DNA from: Akkermansia muciniphila
GTDB lineage: Bacteria > Verrucomicrobiota > Verrucomicrobiia > Verrucomicrobiales > Akkermansiaceae
Direction: 5' to 3'
Length of the DNA stretch: 47,153 nt
Assembly (NCBI GenBank): GCA_945862285.1
Contig: CAMAYN010000005.1
Span: 1-47,153 of the forward strand
The position numbers were made by a program, and so were the translations under genes. This document shows positions 16,101 through 25,079 of this stretch, in pieces (the first letter of the stretch is position 1; every line of letters begins with the position of its first letter). The notes beneath the pieces are model-generated. The model was not told where the DNA came from. It did not search any database and was given only the letters and a program-made list of their open reading frames with translations.

Positions 16101-17126
16101 ATGAACTATTCTGATTTATTGGCACTCTATCAACTCCACCTCTTTGAACTACTCGATCGATCACGGGCGATTCATCAAGCGCATTGGCCAGAGGCTGAAG
16201 TGCAGTTATGTACTTTATTGTCGATTAAAACGGGCGGATGTTCGGAAGATTGTTCTTACTGCGCGCAATCGGCTCGTTACAAGTCCGGCGTAGAAGCGGA
16301 GAGATTGATGAGCAAAGAGCTAGTCATGGAACGAGCCTTGCATGCCAAGGCAAATGGATCGACTCGCTTTTGTATGGGAGCGGCGTGGCGTGGGGTGAGG
16401 ATGGGTACGCAGCGTTTCGAACAAGTTTTAGATATTGTATCCGATGTTTCTAAGCTAGGCATGGAAGTTTGCGTGACCCTGGGCGAACTCGGTGCTGATG
16501 AAGCAAAAGCACTCAAAGTTGCTGGTGTGACGGCATACAATCATAATGTGGATACATCTCCCGAACACTATCCAAACATTGTCACGACACATACATTTGA
16601 AGATCGCTTGCGAACGATTCGTCATGCGCAGGATGCGGGAATGTCTGTTTGTTGCGGCGGCATTCTCGGATTGGGGGAGACCATCGAAGACCGCTTAAAA
16701 ATGCTGGAAGTCATTTCGGGATTTAACCCACCGCCAGAGTCGATTCCCATTAATGCTCTCATGCCTATGCCCGGCACACCGTTAGCGGAGAATCCACAGG
16801 TAGATCCACTCGATTTAGTAAGAATGATTGCCGTGACAAGAATTGCCGTCCCGAAAGCCAAAGTCCGCCTTTCTGCGGGGAGGACAGCACTAACGGATGA
16901 GGCGCAAACACTGTGCTTTTATGCGGGAGCGAATTCTATTTTTTATGGTGATAAATTGCTTACGGCAAAAAATCCCGCCGCGGAGAAGGATTTGCACTTA
17001 TTGAAAAAAATCGGACTCAGCACGCAGTTGCCGGAACCGAGCATGTCCGCACCTGAGGCAAATCCTTGCTGTGAGCTATCGCCCGCCAGTTCTGAATCTT
17101 CATGCCAATCGATAGGATGTTGCTAG
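16101..17126 (+). CDS. bioB: biotin synthase BioB
   Basis: A radical-SAM enzyme that inserts sulfur into dethiobiotin in the last step of biotin synthesis. The [4Fe-4S] motif is CSEDCSYC (Cys47, 51, 54). Ligands of the sacrificial [2Fe-2S] cluster are in RFCMGAAWR, VCVTLGEL and VCCGGILG, and the corresponding Arg is in VRLSAGR. The length of 341 residues is standard. The last 20 residues form an unusual Cys-rich tail (NPCCELSP...SSCQSIGCC) with five cysteines, not part of the usual fold. No other bio gene lies nearby. Confidence 0.96.
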   Translation: MNYSDLLALYQLHLFELLDRSRAIHQAHWPEAEVQLCTLLSIKTGGCSEDCSYCAQSARYKSGVEAERLMSKELVMERALHAKANGSTRFCMGAAWRGVRMGTQRFEQVLDIVSDVSKLGMEVCVTLGELGADEAKALKVAGVTAYNHNVDTSPEHYPNIVTTHTFEDRLRTIRHAQDAGMSVCCGGILGLGETIEDRLKMLEVISGFNPPPESIPINALMPMPGTPLAENPQVDPLDLVRMIAVTRIAVPKAKVRLSAGRTALTDEAQTLCFYAGANSIFYGDKLLTAKNPAAEKDLHLLKKIGLSTQLPEPSMSAPEANPCCELSPASSESSCQSIGCC

Positions 17127-17238
17127 GATGAAGATGGATGGTGAACCATTTTCTTTGGCTCACATGTAAAATTTTTATAAGAAGTCCATTCCCCAACTCA
17201 TTTCTTTTCATTCGATCGATCAAACAGAAAGGCACACC

Positions 17239-18168
17239 ATGGCACGAAACGCATTACAACTTTTAATCAACGAAGTCGGCACTGTCGATCAAGTCGGCAT
17301 TGAAGAACGAGTGGCGAAATATACAACCCGCAGCGTCAAAAAAGATGCCAAGCGTTTTGCCTTAAAATTGGCCGTCAGTATGGTTGATCTGACCACGCTT
17401 GAAGGGAAAGATACTCCGAGCAAAGTTGTATCCCTATGCCACAAGGCTCTGCTGCCTCACAAATTGGAAGGTATGCCAACATGCGCTGCCGTGTGTGTGT
17501 ATCCTTCCATGGTCAAGCATGCGAGGCGTTGCCTTGGTGAGAAATCTGCTGTCAACATCGCCTCCGTTGCTACGGCATTCCCCTCGGGACAAGCTCCTCT
17601 GAAAACACGACTGCAAGAAGTACGTGCCGCGATTGCCGATGGTGCCGACGAAATTGATATGGTGATTAATCGCGGAGCATTTCTCAGCGGTGAAGTGAAT
17701 CTAGTGAGCGATGAGATATCTGCGATCCGCGAAGCCTGCGGATCAGCCACACTCAAGGTCATTTTGGAAACCAGTGAACTGGAAACTTACGATAACATCC
17801 GTGCCGCCTCATTCTTGGCAATGCGTCTCTTGCGCCCAGGTGACTTTATTAAAACGAGCACCGGAAAAACTTCAGCCAATGCAACGCTGGGGAACAATCA
17901 AGTCATGCTCGAAGCCATTCGCGATCACTATTTTGAAACCGGAATTGAGTTAGCTATGAAACCTGCTGGTGGCATACGCACGGCCAAGCAAGCCATTCAA
18001 TTCCTCATCGCGGTTAAGGAAACATTGGGCGATCGTTGGCTCAACAATCGTCGTTACCGCTTTGGAGCTTCAGCATTGCTCAATGACCTAGTGCGGCAAC
18101 TAGCAAAAGAAGCAACGGGGCACTACCAGGCACCGTGGAGTTTTAGCGAAGCTGCGGGATCTTACTAA
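17239..18168 (+). CDS. deoC: deoxyribose-phosphate aldolase
   Basis: Class I aldolase that splits 2-deoxyribose-5-phosphate into glyceraldehyde-3-phosphate and acetaldehyde, in deoxynucleoside breakdown. EIDMVINRG contains a catalytic Asp, FIKTSTGKTSANAT holds the Schiff-base Lys, and MKPAGGIRT carries the second conserved Lys. The 309-residue length is that of the long DeoC form (C. elegans/Bacteroidetes type) rather than the 220-residue form. It is a monocistronic-looking gene after bioB. Confidence 0.95.
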   Translation: MARNALQLLINEVGTVDQVGIEERVAKYTTRSVKKDAKRFALKLAVSMVDLTTLEGKDTPSKVVSLCHKALLPHKLEGMPTCAAVCVYPSMVKHARRCLGEKSAVNIASVATAFPSGQAPLKTRLQEVRAAIADGADEIDMVINRGAFLSGEVNLVSDEISAIREACGSATLKVILETSELETYDNIRAASFLAMRLLRPGDFIKTSTGKTSANATLGNNQVMLEAIRDHYFETGIELAMKPAGGIRTAKQAIQFLIAVKETLGDRWLNNRRYRFGASALLNDLVRQLAKEATGHYQAPWSFSEAAGSY

Positions 18169-18245
18169 CGGCATCGTTTTTTATTAAGTTTTCTGGACAA
18201 TCAATCATTCAGGAATAGTTTTAACGGCGTTACAGAATCGTTGCC

Positions 18246-19100
18246 ATGAAATTTTTCTACTCCGCTTTGCCACTGTTGTCTTTTGTCACTTTGCTATGTG
18301 ATTGTTCCTCTAGCAGCACCATCGCAGGGCGAGGCGGGACGCAGATTATTAATGTTTCAGCCTACGATCCCAAAGAAAAACAACGTTCTGGACGCGCCTA
18401 TTCCGCTACGGACGTTCGTGCCTTGCGCGAGAATGGTGCTGTCGCGCTCATTGCTCGTTGTGGCAAAGGTGGGGATATCGATGATAAATGCGATCAATTT
18501 CTCGCCTCTGCAGACCGTGCGGGTATGATGCTCGGTGCCTATTATCGCACCATTCATATCATGGATCCCGTCATGCAAGCGGATCAGTTTGTGAATCGTA
18601 TGCATACACTTTCGCGCGAGCGAGTATGGAATCGACGTGAATTTCTTCTTTGTGCCGACTTTGATGCCGATTCCTCCACGAGCCACATGATTCGATTTCT
18701 TGACCGAGTAAAACAACGCACCGGCGTGGATTGTGTGGTGTATCTGGAAAACAGTCTAGATCTGCGGATGACTCTAAGTAGTGCCAGTGAGGAGACAAAA
18801 AACCGGCTGCGCCGTTGTCCGTATTGGGTCGCACTTTACTCGAATGACTCGGGAGCAGCTGGGCCGTATCCAGCACCGCGCACACCTACGGGTCTTGCGA
18901 AACAATACAACGTTTGGAATAATTGGCAGATTTGGCAATACGGAGGGGTAGAATGGTCGAACGGTCGATCTCAGCCCAAAGTTTACCCTGGCTTTCCGCG
19001 CTATTTTGGAAACATGGATCGGCCAATTGAACGCAATCTATTTCGTGGTTCTCCTCAAGAATTGAGTCAGCTATGGTCACGCCACAGTCTGAAGTGGTAG
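18246..19100 (+). CDS. GH25-like lysozyme domain lipoprotein
   Basis: 284 residues. The N-terminus MKFFYSALPLLSFVTLLCDC is a membrane or lipoprotein signal, but the lipobox (LLC or LCDC) is not ideal. The body follows the GH25 (Chalaropsis-type muramidase) pattern: INVSAYD near residue 36, LGAYYRT, QADQFV, a DFD pair at 138-140, and the C-terminal NNWQIWQYGG. The usual active site has Asp near the start and a later Asp-x-Glu. Here the first residue looks like Asn36 and the Glu looks like Asp140. It is therefore either a weak or altered muramidase or a non-catalytic peptidoglycan binder. Confidence 0.65.
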   Translation: MKFFYSALPLLSFVTLLCDCSSSSTIAGRGGTQIINVSAYDPKEKQRSGRAYSATDVRALRENGAVALIARCGKGGDIDDKCDQFLASADRAGMMLGAYYRTIHIMDPVMQADQFVNRMHTLSRERVWNRREFLLCADFDADSSTSHMIRFLDRVKQRTGVDCVVYLENSLDLRMTLSSASEETKNRLRRCPYWVALYSNDSGAAGPYPAPRTPTGLAKQYNVWNNWQIWQYGGVEWSNGRSQPKVYPGFPRYFGNMDRPIERNLFRGSPQELSQLWSRHSLKW

Positions 19101-19105
19101 CAAAA

Positions 19106-19801
19106 TTATTGCCCGTTACGATAGCGCCCGCGGACTGGCGCGAAGTCGCGATACTTGTTCTCCCATTTTACTCCATCCGAGGTGAAATGAACAATCCACT
19201 TATCATTTTGGTGAGCGATGGGACTTGGCACAACAATTGCACAATGGGCTCCACTGTCATTCACCGAACCACCCGCAGTTGCCCAAAATACAACATCTCC
19301 AACTTCTAACGCATCAGCCTGAACATCTTCGGTAGAACGCTGGAAGAAGCGTTGGTAATTGGGTAAGCGAGTGAAATCCAAATCAGGATTTACTTTCACT
19401 TCATTCCACAGCTGCGGGTATTGATCGAATGCGGAAGCCATGTCGTCCTCTAGCATTTTTCTCAAATCTATGCCATAGGCTTTTTCGTAGCACTCGATCA
19501 GCAATTCAGAGGATGATTTGCTCTCATTCGACTGTGTTGCACATTGGAGTGCGGCAATCGCGAGCTTCGTTGTCGATGATTCGCTGTTTTTTAATTCGCG
19601 AATGACAATCTCCGCAGAGTCGGCATTTGCTTTGACTTGTTCATTGATTAATGAAGCGACCAAAGGCCTCCCGAAAAACAAACCGATCCCCGCAGCAATC
19701 AACAAAATTACCCATCCGCCAAAAAATTGTTTTTTGGCTTTTTTTGGACGCGGACCAATATATTCAATGGTTCCCAAGGTACCGTAATCTTTTCGTGGCA
19801 T
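19106..19801 (-). CDS. DUF1287-like membrane-anchored protein
   Basis: 231 residues. A basic N-terminus and one transmembrane helix (about residues 28-44, GGWVILLIAAGIGLFFG) anchor a domain outside the membrane. From about residue 90 it matches DUF1287: IECYEKAYGIDLRKMLEDDM, then DLDFTRLPNYQRFFQR, then ALEVGDVVFWATAGG and GAHCAIVVPS. The Cys in IECYEKA and the His in GAHCAIV are likely the catalytic pair of an NlpC/P60-type hydrolase. It is convergent with the GH25-like gene, five bases apart, so the two may both act on the cell wall. Confidence 0.75.
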   Translation of the reverse strand: MPRKDYGTLGTIEYIGPRPKKAKKQFFGGWVILLIAAGIGLFFGRPLVASLINEQVKANADSAEIVIRELKNSESSTTKLAIAALQCATQSNESKSSSELLIECYEKAYGIDLRKMLEDDMASAFDQYPQLWNEVKVNPDLDFTRLPNYQRFFQRSTEDVQADALEVGDVVFWATAGGSVNDSGAHCAIVVPSPIAHQNDKWIVHFTSDGVKWENKYRDFAPVRGRYRNGQ

Positions 19802-19969
19802 GATGTTTGCGAGGACTAGTTATCTTATATGCACGAAATGTGCCAGTTTTTTCATAAAAAAATAAAAAATTCAAATTTCTCGAATTTACTTCAAATGACT
19901 TAAGCAAAATGGCAAAAATGCGGTGTTGCTCCAAAGGAAGATTTTCCCTAAAAACAACTGCGAAAAGTG

Positions 19970-21001
19970 ATGAAACTAAGGACGATCCAAGAATTGAATC
20001 TCAGCCCTCCGGAATGCGAACTTCTGCGCTTGGCGGGGTATGAAAATATCGAGGATATCGAGCAATTTGAGCTAAATCCTTTCATCGACAAAGTCCTTCT
20101 GACGAATAAAATTCATCGAGTTTTCCCGACGGAAATTCCATCTTCGACCATTCAAGCATGGTGGCATCTAGCATGTAATATCCCCATGGTTACTCATGAT
20201 TCGGCTCATTCTGCGCTGGTTAATTTCGAAAACGATTTAGAAATCGTCGAAATGATCAAAAACTCGCCTTTTGCCGAACCGCTGGCCGCGCGATCACTCG
20301 CCGAAAAAAATGTTCCCGTGTCTGCCATCCCCGAGGCGATTTTACTTACTGCTGCACGCGGCGACATCTCCGTTCGGGTCACTGCGAAGTCACAAAAACA
20401 CACGCAAGCCACGCCCTTAACCACTGCGGTAACGAGCAATGTCAATTCAATCGCGTTAACGAAAAAAAAGGCGAAAATCGATTTGTCGCGCGTCAGGTCA
20501 CTTGAGGCTCCAGCTCCGATCGAGCCTTTGGTTCAGGCACCTCTTAACCTCATATCCGCCACGCGTGAGGAAACCAATCAGGGGGTTTCTCCGAATTCAC
20601 GGCGTTACATCCGCGGTGTTCTGCATCCGCAGCCAGCATTTTTTCTATGGGGTGCCTTTTTTGCGATTACGACTCCCATTGCCATTCCTCTTGGACTCGC
20701 AGGGATCGTTTTACTCTTATTAAGAGACCAAAAACCAGAATCGTATCTTTGGGTGCCATCTTGGATCATTGCTTTTCCCATCAGCGTCTTCGTCCTTGGG
20801 TTTCTTTATTTGTGTATTAGCCACAACTGTTCTTGCCGCGTCTGTGGACAGAAACTTTTCGTGCCTAAAAATTGTCTAAAAAATAGCAAAGCCCACAGAA
20901 TTCCATTCCTCGGGTCTATCCTTCCGATCGCCATTCATGCCCTACTCTTCCGCTGGTTTCGCTGTACCTTCTGCGGAACTGCGATCCGGCTGAAGGAATA
21001 A
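19970..21001 (+). CDS. membrane protein with N-terminal HhH-like domain and split zinc ribbon
   Basis: 343 residues from the ATG at 19970; a GTG directly precedes it at 19967. The N-terminal 65 residues (IQELNLSPPECELLRLAGYENIEDIEQF) look like a helix-hairpin-helix domain of DUF4332 type. A polar linker with basic stretches follows. Two transmembrane helices span roughly residues 218-250 and 262-285. The C-terminus carries CSCRVCGQKL and, about 45 residues later, FRCTFCGTAIRL, so the four outer cysteines could form a zinc ribbon across a hydrophobic insert. No function is known. Confidence 0.6.
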   Translation: MKLRTIQELNLSPPECELLRLAGYENIEDIEQFELNPFIDKVLLTNKIHRVFPTEIPSSTIQAWWHLACNIPMVTHDSAHSALVNFENDLEIVEMIKNSPFAEPLAARSLAEKNVPVSAIPEAILLTAARGDISVRVTAKSQKHTQATPLTTAVTSNVNSIALTKKKAKIDLSRVRSLEAPAPIEPLVQAPLNLISATREETNQGVSPNSRRYIRGVLHPQPAFFLWGAFFAITTPIAIPLGLAGIVLLLLRDQKPESYLWVPSWIIAFPISVFVLGFLYLCISHNCSCRVCGQKLFVPKNCLKNSKAHRIPFLGSILPIAIHALLFRWFRCTFCGTAIRLKE

Positions 21002-21017
21002 AAGATCTTCCCCTTGA

Positions 21018-22703
21018 TCAAATTGAAGCCTTTGACGACGATTCTTTCAGCCCAACCGTTCTGTTGAAAACGGGCTTACGATCTGTGTGGTCTTTCCGAT
21101 CTGCAACAAAGTAGCCAATACGTTCAAATTGATAGAATTCCTCAGGCTTGGCATCACTGAGTGCAGGTTCAATTTTCCCATGAATCACATGGAGTGACTC
21201 TGGGTTCAAGACACTAACAAATCCCTCTTCTACGGCATCTGGCTCTTCAACTGTAAAGAGTCGATCATACAGACGAAATTCCGCATCTTTCCCTCGCTTA
21301 CCATCCACCCAATGAATTGCCGCCTTGCAGACAATTCCCTCCGGTGTCGGCATACCGGCAGTGCCTTTGAGTAGCTCGCATTTCACCAGAGTCACTTCAC
21401 CGGTCTGCTGATCCACTTCATGCGAGAGATACTTCATGATATTTCCTCCACGCAATCGCACGCATTTCCCAGGTCCAAGCCGGAAATATTTTTTCGGTGG
21501 ATCAACCATAAAGTCATCTTTCTCAATCCATAAGGAATTCCCGTGTTCTACCATGCGCATGCCTCGGTCGGTAAATTCCGGATGCTCTTGTAACTCGCAC
21601 GTTAAGACTTCGTCATCATGAACATTTTCGAGAATGACTTTGAGAGGGGTCATTACTGCCATCCGCCGCCCAGCTTCGCGATTTAAAAAATCCCGCACTT
21701 CATATTCTAACAGTTCCACGCGTGTCATCCCATTGAATTTAGTTATTCCGATGTGGGCGCAGAAATTTCGTATCGCCGCGCTAGGGTATCCTCTGCGACG
21801 TATGCCTGAAACTGTTGGTAAGCGCGGATCATCCCAACCATTTACGTGTCCATCGCGCACGAGCTGCAAGAGTTTTCTTTTGCTCATCACCGTGTAGGTT
21901 AGATTCAAACGCGCGAACTCGATTTGACGTGGCTTTGCTGGCACATGGCAATTGTTTATGACCCAATCATACAGTGGCCGATGGTTTTCAAATTCCAATG
22001 TGCACAACGAATGTGTGATTCCCTCCAACGCGTCTTCTAATGGATGCGCATAGTCATACATGGGGTAAATGCACCAAGCGTCGCCCGTGTTGTGGTGATG
22101 TGCTCGCATTATCCGATAGATCACTGGATCACGTAAATTCATATTCGGTGACGCCATGTCGATCTTGGCACGCAAGACCATCCGTCCATCAGCAAATTCG
22201 CCCGCTTTCATGCGTTCAAAGAGTGCGAGGCTTTCTTCTGCTGGCCGACCTCTCCATGGTGACGGCGTTCCGGCCGTAGTGACATTTCCCCGCGCGGTAC
22301 GCATTTCCTCAAGTGTTTGCTCATCCACGTAGGCTAAGCCTTTGCAGATCAAATCCACCGCGCATTCATAGTAGAAGGCAAAGTAATCACTGGCAAAATG
22401 TAGCTCATCCCATGAAAAGCCTAGCCACTGAACATCTTCCATAATGCTCTCCACATACTCCACTTCTTCTTTTGACGGATTCGTATCGTCAAACCGCAAA
22501 TTACAGCGCGCGCCAACTCGTTTCAATTCCTGAGCAATCCCAAAATTTAAACAGATCGACTTCGCATGACCAATATGCAAATAGCCGTTCGGCTCGGGTG
22601 GAAATCGTGTGATGATGGTCTGGTGTTTTCCGTTCGCTAAATCTTCATTGATGATCTCACGGATGAAATCCGTCGGTATATTTTCTTTTCCTAATTCTCC
22701 CAT
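21018..22703 (-). CDS. glnS: glutaminyl-tRNA synthetase
   Basis: 561 residues. The class I synthetase HIGH motif sits at 43-46 in PPEPNGYLHIGHAKS and the KMSKS-like loop is VMSKRKL. The anticodon-binding beta barrels follow (PPKKYFRLGPGKCVRLRGG). It charges tRNA-Gln directly. Bacteria that have GlnRS include gamma-proteobacteria and members of the PVC group, so this is a weak taxonomic marker. It is convergent with the zinc-ribbon gene. Confidence 0.97.
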   Translation of the reverse strand: MGELGKENIPTDFIREIINEDLANGKHQTIITRFPPEPNGYLHIGHAKSICLNFGIAQELKRVGARCNLRFDDTNPSKEEVEYVESIMEDVQWLGFSWDELHFASDYFAFYYECAVDLICKGLAYVDEQTLEEMRTARGNVTTAGTPSPWRGRPAEESLALFERMKAGEFADGRMVLRAKIDMASPNMNLRDPVIYRIMRAHHHNTGDAWCIYPMYDYAHPLEDALEGITHSLCTLEFENHRPLYDWVINNCHVPAKPRQIEFARLNLTYTVMSKRKLLQLVRDGHVNGWDDPRLPTVSGIRRRGYPSAAIRNFCAHIGITKFNGMTRVELLEYEVRDFLNREAGRRMAVMTPLKVILENVHDDEVLTCELQEHPEFTDRGMRMVEHGNSLWIEKDDFMVDPPKKYFRLGPGKCVRLRGGNIMKYLSHEVDQQTGEVTLVKCELLKGTAGMPTPEGIVCKAAIHWVDGKRGKDAEFRLYDRLFTVEEPDAVEEGFVSVLNPESLHVIHGKIEPALSDAKPEEFYQFERIGYFVADRKDHTDRKPVFNRTVGLKESSSKASI

Positions 22704-22790
22704 AAATCTCAGATCACGTTCGGCGTGGCGTCCACTTTACATGGTGAATCGATATCCTGCAAAGAAGATTCAGCAGAAACCCTGACAAAG

Positions 22791-23792
22791 CTAGTAATCG
22801 ATCGGATTTTCTGACCGCATCATTGATAGAGCCCACGATAAGCACGACGAAACCATGATTGCTGACAAGCCCACGTGTAATACTTGCACTGCCCCGTAAA
22901 CATGAATCTGCGACATGATGACCCCTAAAACCATCTGCGCCAGCGTCAATCCCGTGACCCATTTCCCCGAGTGATGGATTTTCCATCCATTTATCTTCAA
23001 GCTCCATACCATCGCGCCTACGAGGAAAAAAATCACCCATGAAAATGACCGATGTATCAAATACAGCAAGGTGTTTTCTAAAACAGGACCCCACTCCGTT
23101 CGTGGTATGGATTGATGTTTGGATAGCTCATCGGTAATCTCGCGAATTTGCGACCCCATGATTCCTTGGAAAAGCACTACGACAAGCAGAGCCCATGAAG
23201 CAATAGGCAGCCACTGTGCATTTTTATCAGCGGCGAATTCCTGCTTCCATGATTTTTCCATAGCGAGCCACAACACCAAGGTAAGTGAAATGATCAATAA
23301 AAAGGCCAAAAACATGTGTAATGTCAAAACGCCAGGTGCTAGCCCGCTGTAAACCACTCTGGCACCCATTACCGCATTGATCAAAACCAAGGCAAGACTC
23401 GCTAATGCCAATGACAAAATCATTCGCCTGCCCCTTGTAACAAAAATCGCCGCAGTCACGGTGGCTACCGAAAAAAATCCGATGGGAAGAGAGGTACAAC
23501 GATTGAGAAATTCCGTCCAAACATGCCGCGAATTGAATTCTTTGCGTAAAATTTCCTCACTAATGAGATTGGGATCCCGTCCCATGCGCTGAGCTTTCTT
23601 TTGGAATACTTCGATGTCCAACTTGGCGAAATCCACTTGCTCCAACTGCGTAGGCGGCACCCAACACCCCCAGCATTTCGGCCAATCTGGGCATCCCATG
23701 CCAGCTCCTGTGACGCGAACTGTCGCCCCGACAAAAATCAGCACAATCAAAGATACCAACGCGCCCCACGCCATTCGTTGCAACCATAACAT
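22791..23792 (-). CDS. ctaA: heme A synthase (COX15/CtaA)
   Basis: 333 residues from the ATG at 23792; a GTG three codons upstream at 23801 is the alternative. The enzyme converts heme O to heme A for cytochrome oxidase and is an integral membrane protein with eight helices. Conserved features are TGAGMGCPDWPKCWG in the first loop, the heme-ligand His residues in HMFLAFLLI, LIHRSFSW and LHVGLSAI, and EFLNRC. An extra loop of about 50 residues lies between the first two helices, as in the COX15 type. It indicates aerobic respiration with an aa3-type oxidase. Confidence 0.93.
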   Translation of the reverse strand: MLWLQRMAWGALVSLIVLIFVGATVRVTGAGMGCPDWPKCWGCWVPPTQLEQVDFAKLDIEVFQKKAQRMGRDPNLISEEILRKEFNSRHVWTEFLNRCTSLPIGFFSVATVTAAIFVTRGRRMILSLALASLALVLINAVMGARVVYSGLAPGVLTLHMFLAFLLIISLTLVLWLAMEKSWKQEFAADKNAQWLPIASWALLVVVLFQGIMGSQIREITDELSKHQSIPRTEWGPVLENTLLYLIHRSFSWVIFFLVGAMVWSLKINGWKIHHSGKWVTGLTLAQMVLGVIMSQIHVYGAVQVLHVGLSAIMVSSCLSWALSMMRSENPIDY

Positions 23793-23920
23793 TTCTTTCA
23801 CGAGATATGCTTGTCACAGAACCATGAAAAATCCAATCGATTTGATGAAAATTTCCTGTTTCTTGCATAGACGTATGCCCCATCGTCGCTTATACCTGTG
23901 CCGTGTCCGATAGTAAAAAC

Positions 23921-25048
23921 ATGCCCACTGAATCAGATCAGCCTGCTTCTGCCCAGTCGCCTGCACAACAGGGAAAACAAGGCAGCAATCTAACGATATT
24001 GCTGCTTTTCCTCGCGATCGCCGTTCTGATTGGCTACATTTTCGGCAATTCTTTTCAGCAAAAAAGCGATTCTTCATCTACCTCACTCGCTGCAAAACAA
24101 GCGGAGTTAGATGCGACTCTTGCAGCAACAAATCAAAAACGCGAGCAAATGGGCCTGCCACCATTGCTCGGCTACGGCGCAGAAGATGGGGAAAAAATCG
24201 CAGCACGCCTGACGAAAGACGCCGTTTCTTTAGCCGCTTATGTTGAGTCATTTCGGAGCCAACTGCTCGAAAAAGAGCGACTGCTCGAAAGAAGGAATGA
24301 AGAACTCATCGCTAGTGAGCAAACGCGCACCGCATTGACTTCGCAGATTGCCAAGATGCAAATGAAAGTCGATTCCGTCTCTTCCGCCAGCGCGGTAACC
24401 GCTGATCTACAAGAACGATTGGCTCTCGCAGAAAGCCAAGTCGTCGAATTGCGCAAGCAACTTGCTCAGCCGAGTGTTGTTGCGACCGGTGATGAGCTAT
24501 CAGCCGCAAATGCTAAAATTTACGATTTGGAAAAACAACTCGCCTCACTTTTATCAATCAGCGATGTGCCGATTTCGTCAAACTCCACAGGTCATCAACT
24601 ACTCGCCAACGCAGAAAAAGACCTTTTGCCACAAGCGCAAACGTTTTTCCAATCGCTTGCCCAATTGGAAGATAAAACTGGGGCCGAAATCAATCAGGCT
24701 TTCAACAGAATTATCCAGCAGCATAAAGCCTCCTATATCTGCACGATCCAATTTGATGCTGATTCATCGGCGTTAAAATCATCAGAACAGACAGCGCTCA
24801 CCGAAGGCCTAAGCAAAATTCCCGACGGTACTTTGATTCTCGTCATCGGCTATTCCTCCACCACGGGTGATCCTTCGCAGAATCGCACTCTGTCATCAAA
24901 TCGTGCGCATGAGTGTGCCAAGCTGGCGATGGAGAAAAAATTAGTGAATCAAAGAGTCCAAGCCATTTACTACGGACAGACAAAGAGGTTCTCCCCAAGT
25001 AAACCAGAGCAAAACCAAGTTTGCCAAATCTTTGCCATCATGCCTTAA
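23921..25048 (+). CDS. OmpA-like protein with inner-membrane anchor and coiled coil
   Basis: 375 residues from the ATG at 23921; an in-frame GTG at 23903 is the other candidate. One transmembrane helix lies at about residues 24-42 (NLTILLLFLAIAVLIGYIF). A coiled coil rich in Glu, Leu and Lys covers about 90-230. A C-terminal OmpA-like domain starts at FDADSSALKSSEQ and contains the signature NRTLSSNRAHECAKLA. OmpA-like domains bind peptidoglycan, so the protein probably tethers the membrane to the wall. The stop is 31 bp before the next start. Confidence 0.75.
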   Translation: MPTESDQPASAQSPAQQGKQGSNLTILLLFLAIAVLIGYIFGNSFQQKSDSSSTSLAAKQAELDATLAATNQKREQMGLPPLLGYGAEDGEKIAARLTKDAVSLAAYVESFRSQLLEKERLLERRNEELIASEQTRTALTSQIAKMQMKVDSVSSASAVTADLQERLALAESQVVELRKQLAQPSVVATGDELSAANAKIYDLEKQLASLLSISDVPISSNSTGHQLLANAEKDLLPQAQTFFQSLAQLEDKTGAEINQAFNRIIQQHKASYICTIQFDADSSALKSSEQTALTEGLSKIPDGTLILVIGYSSTTGDPSQNRTLSSNRAHECAKLAMEKKLVNQRVQAIYYGQTKRFSPSKPEQNQVCQIFAIMP

Positions 25049-25079
25049 TTGTTTGGATTTTTGCTATTACCTTATCATT

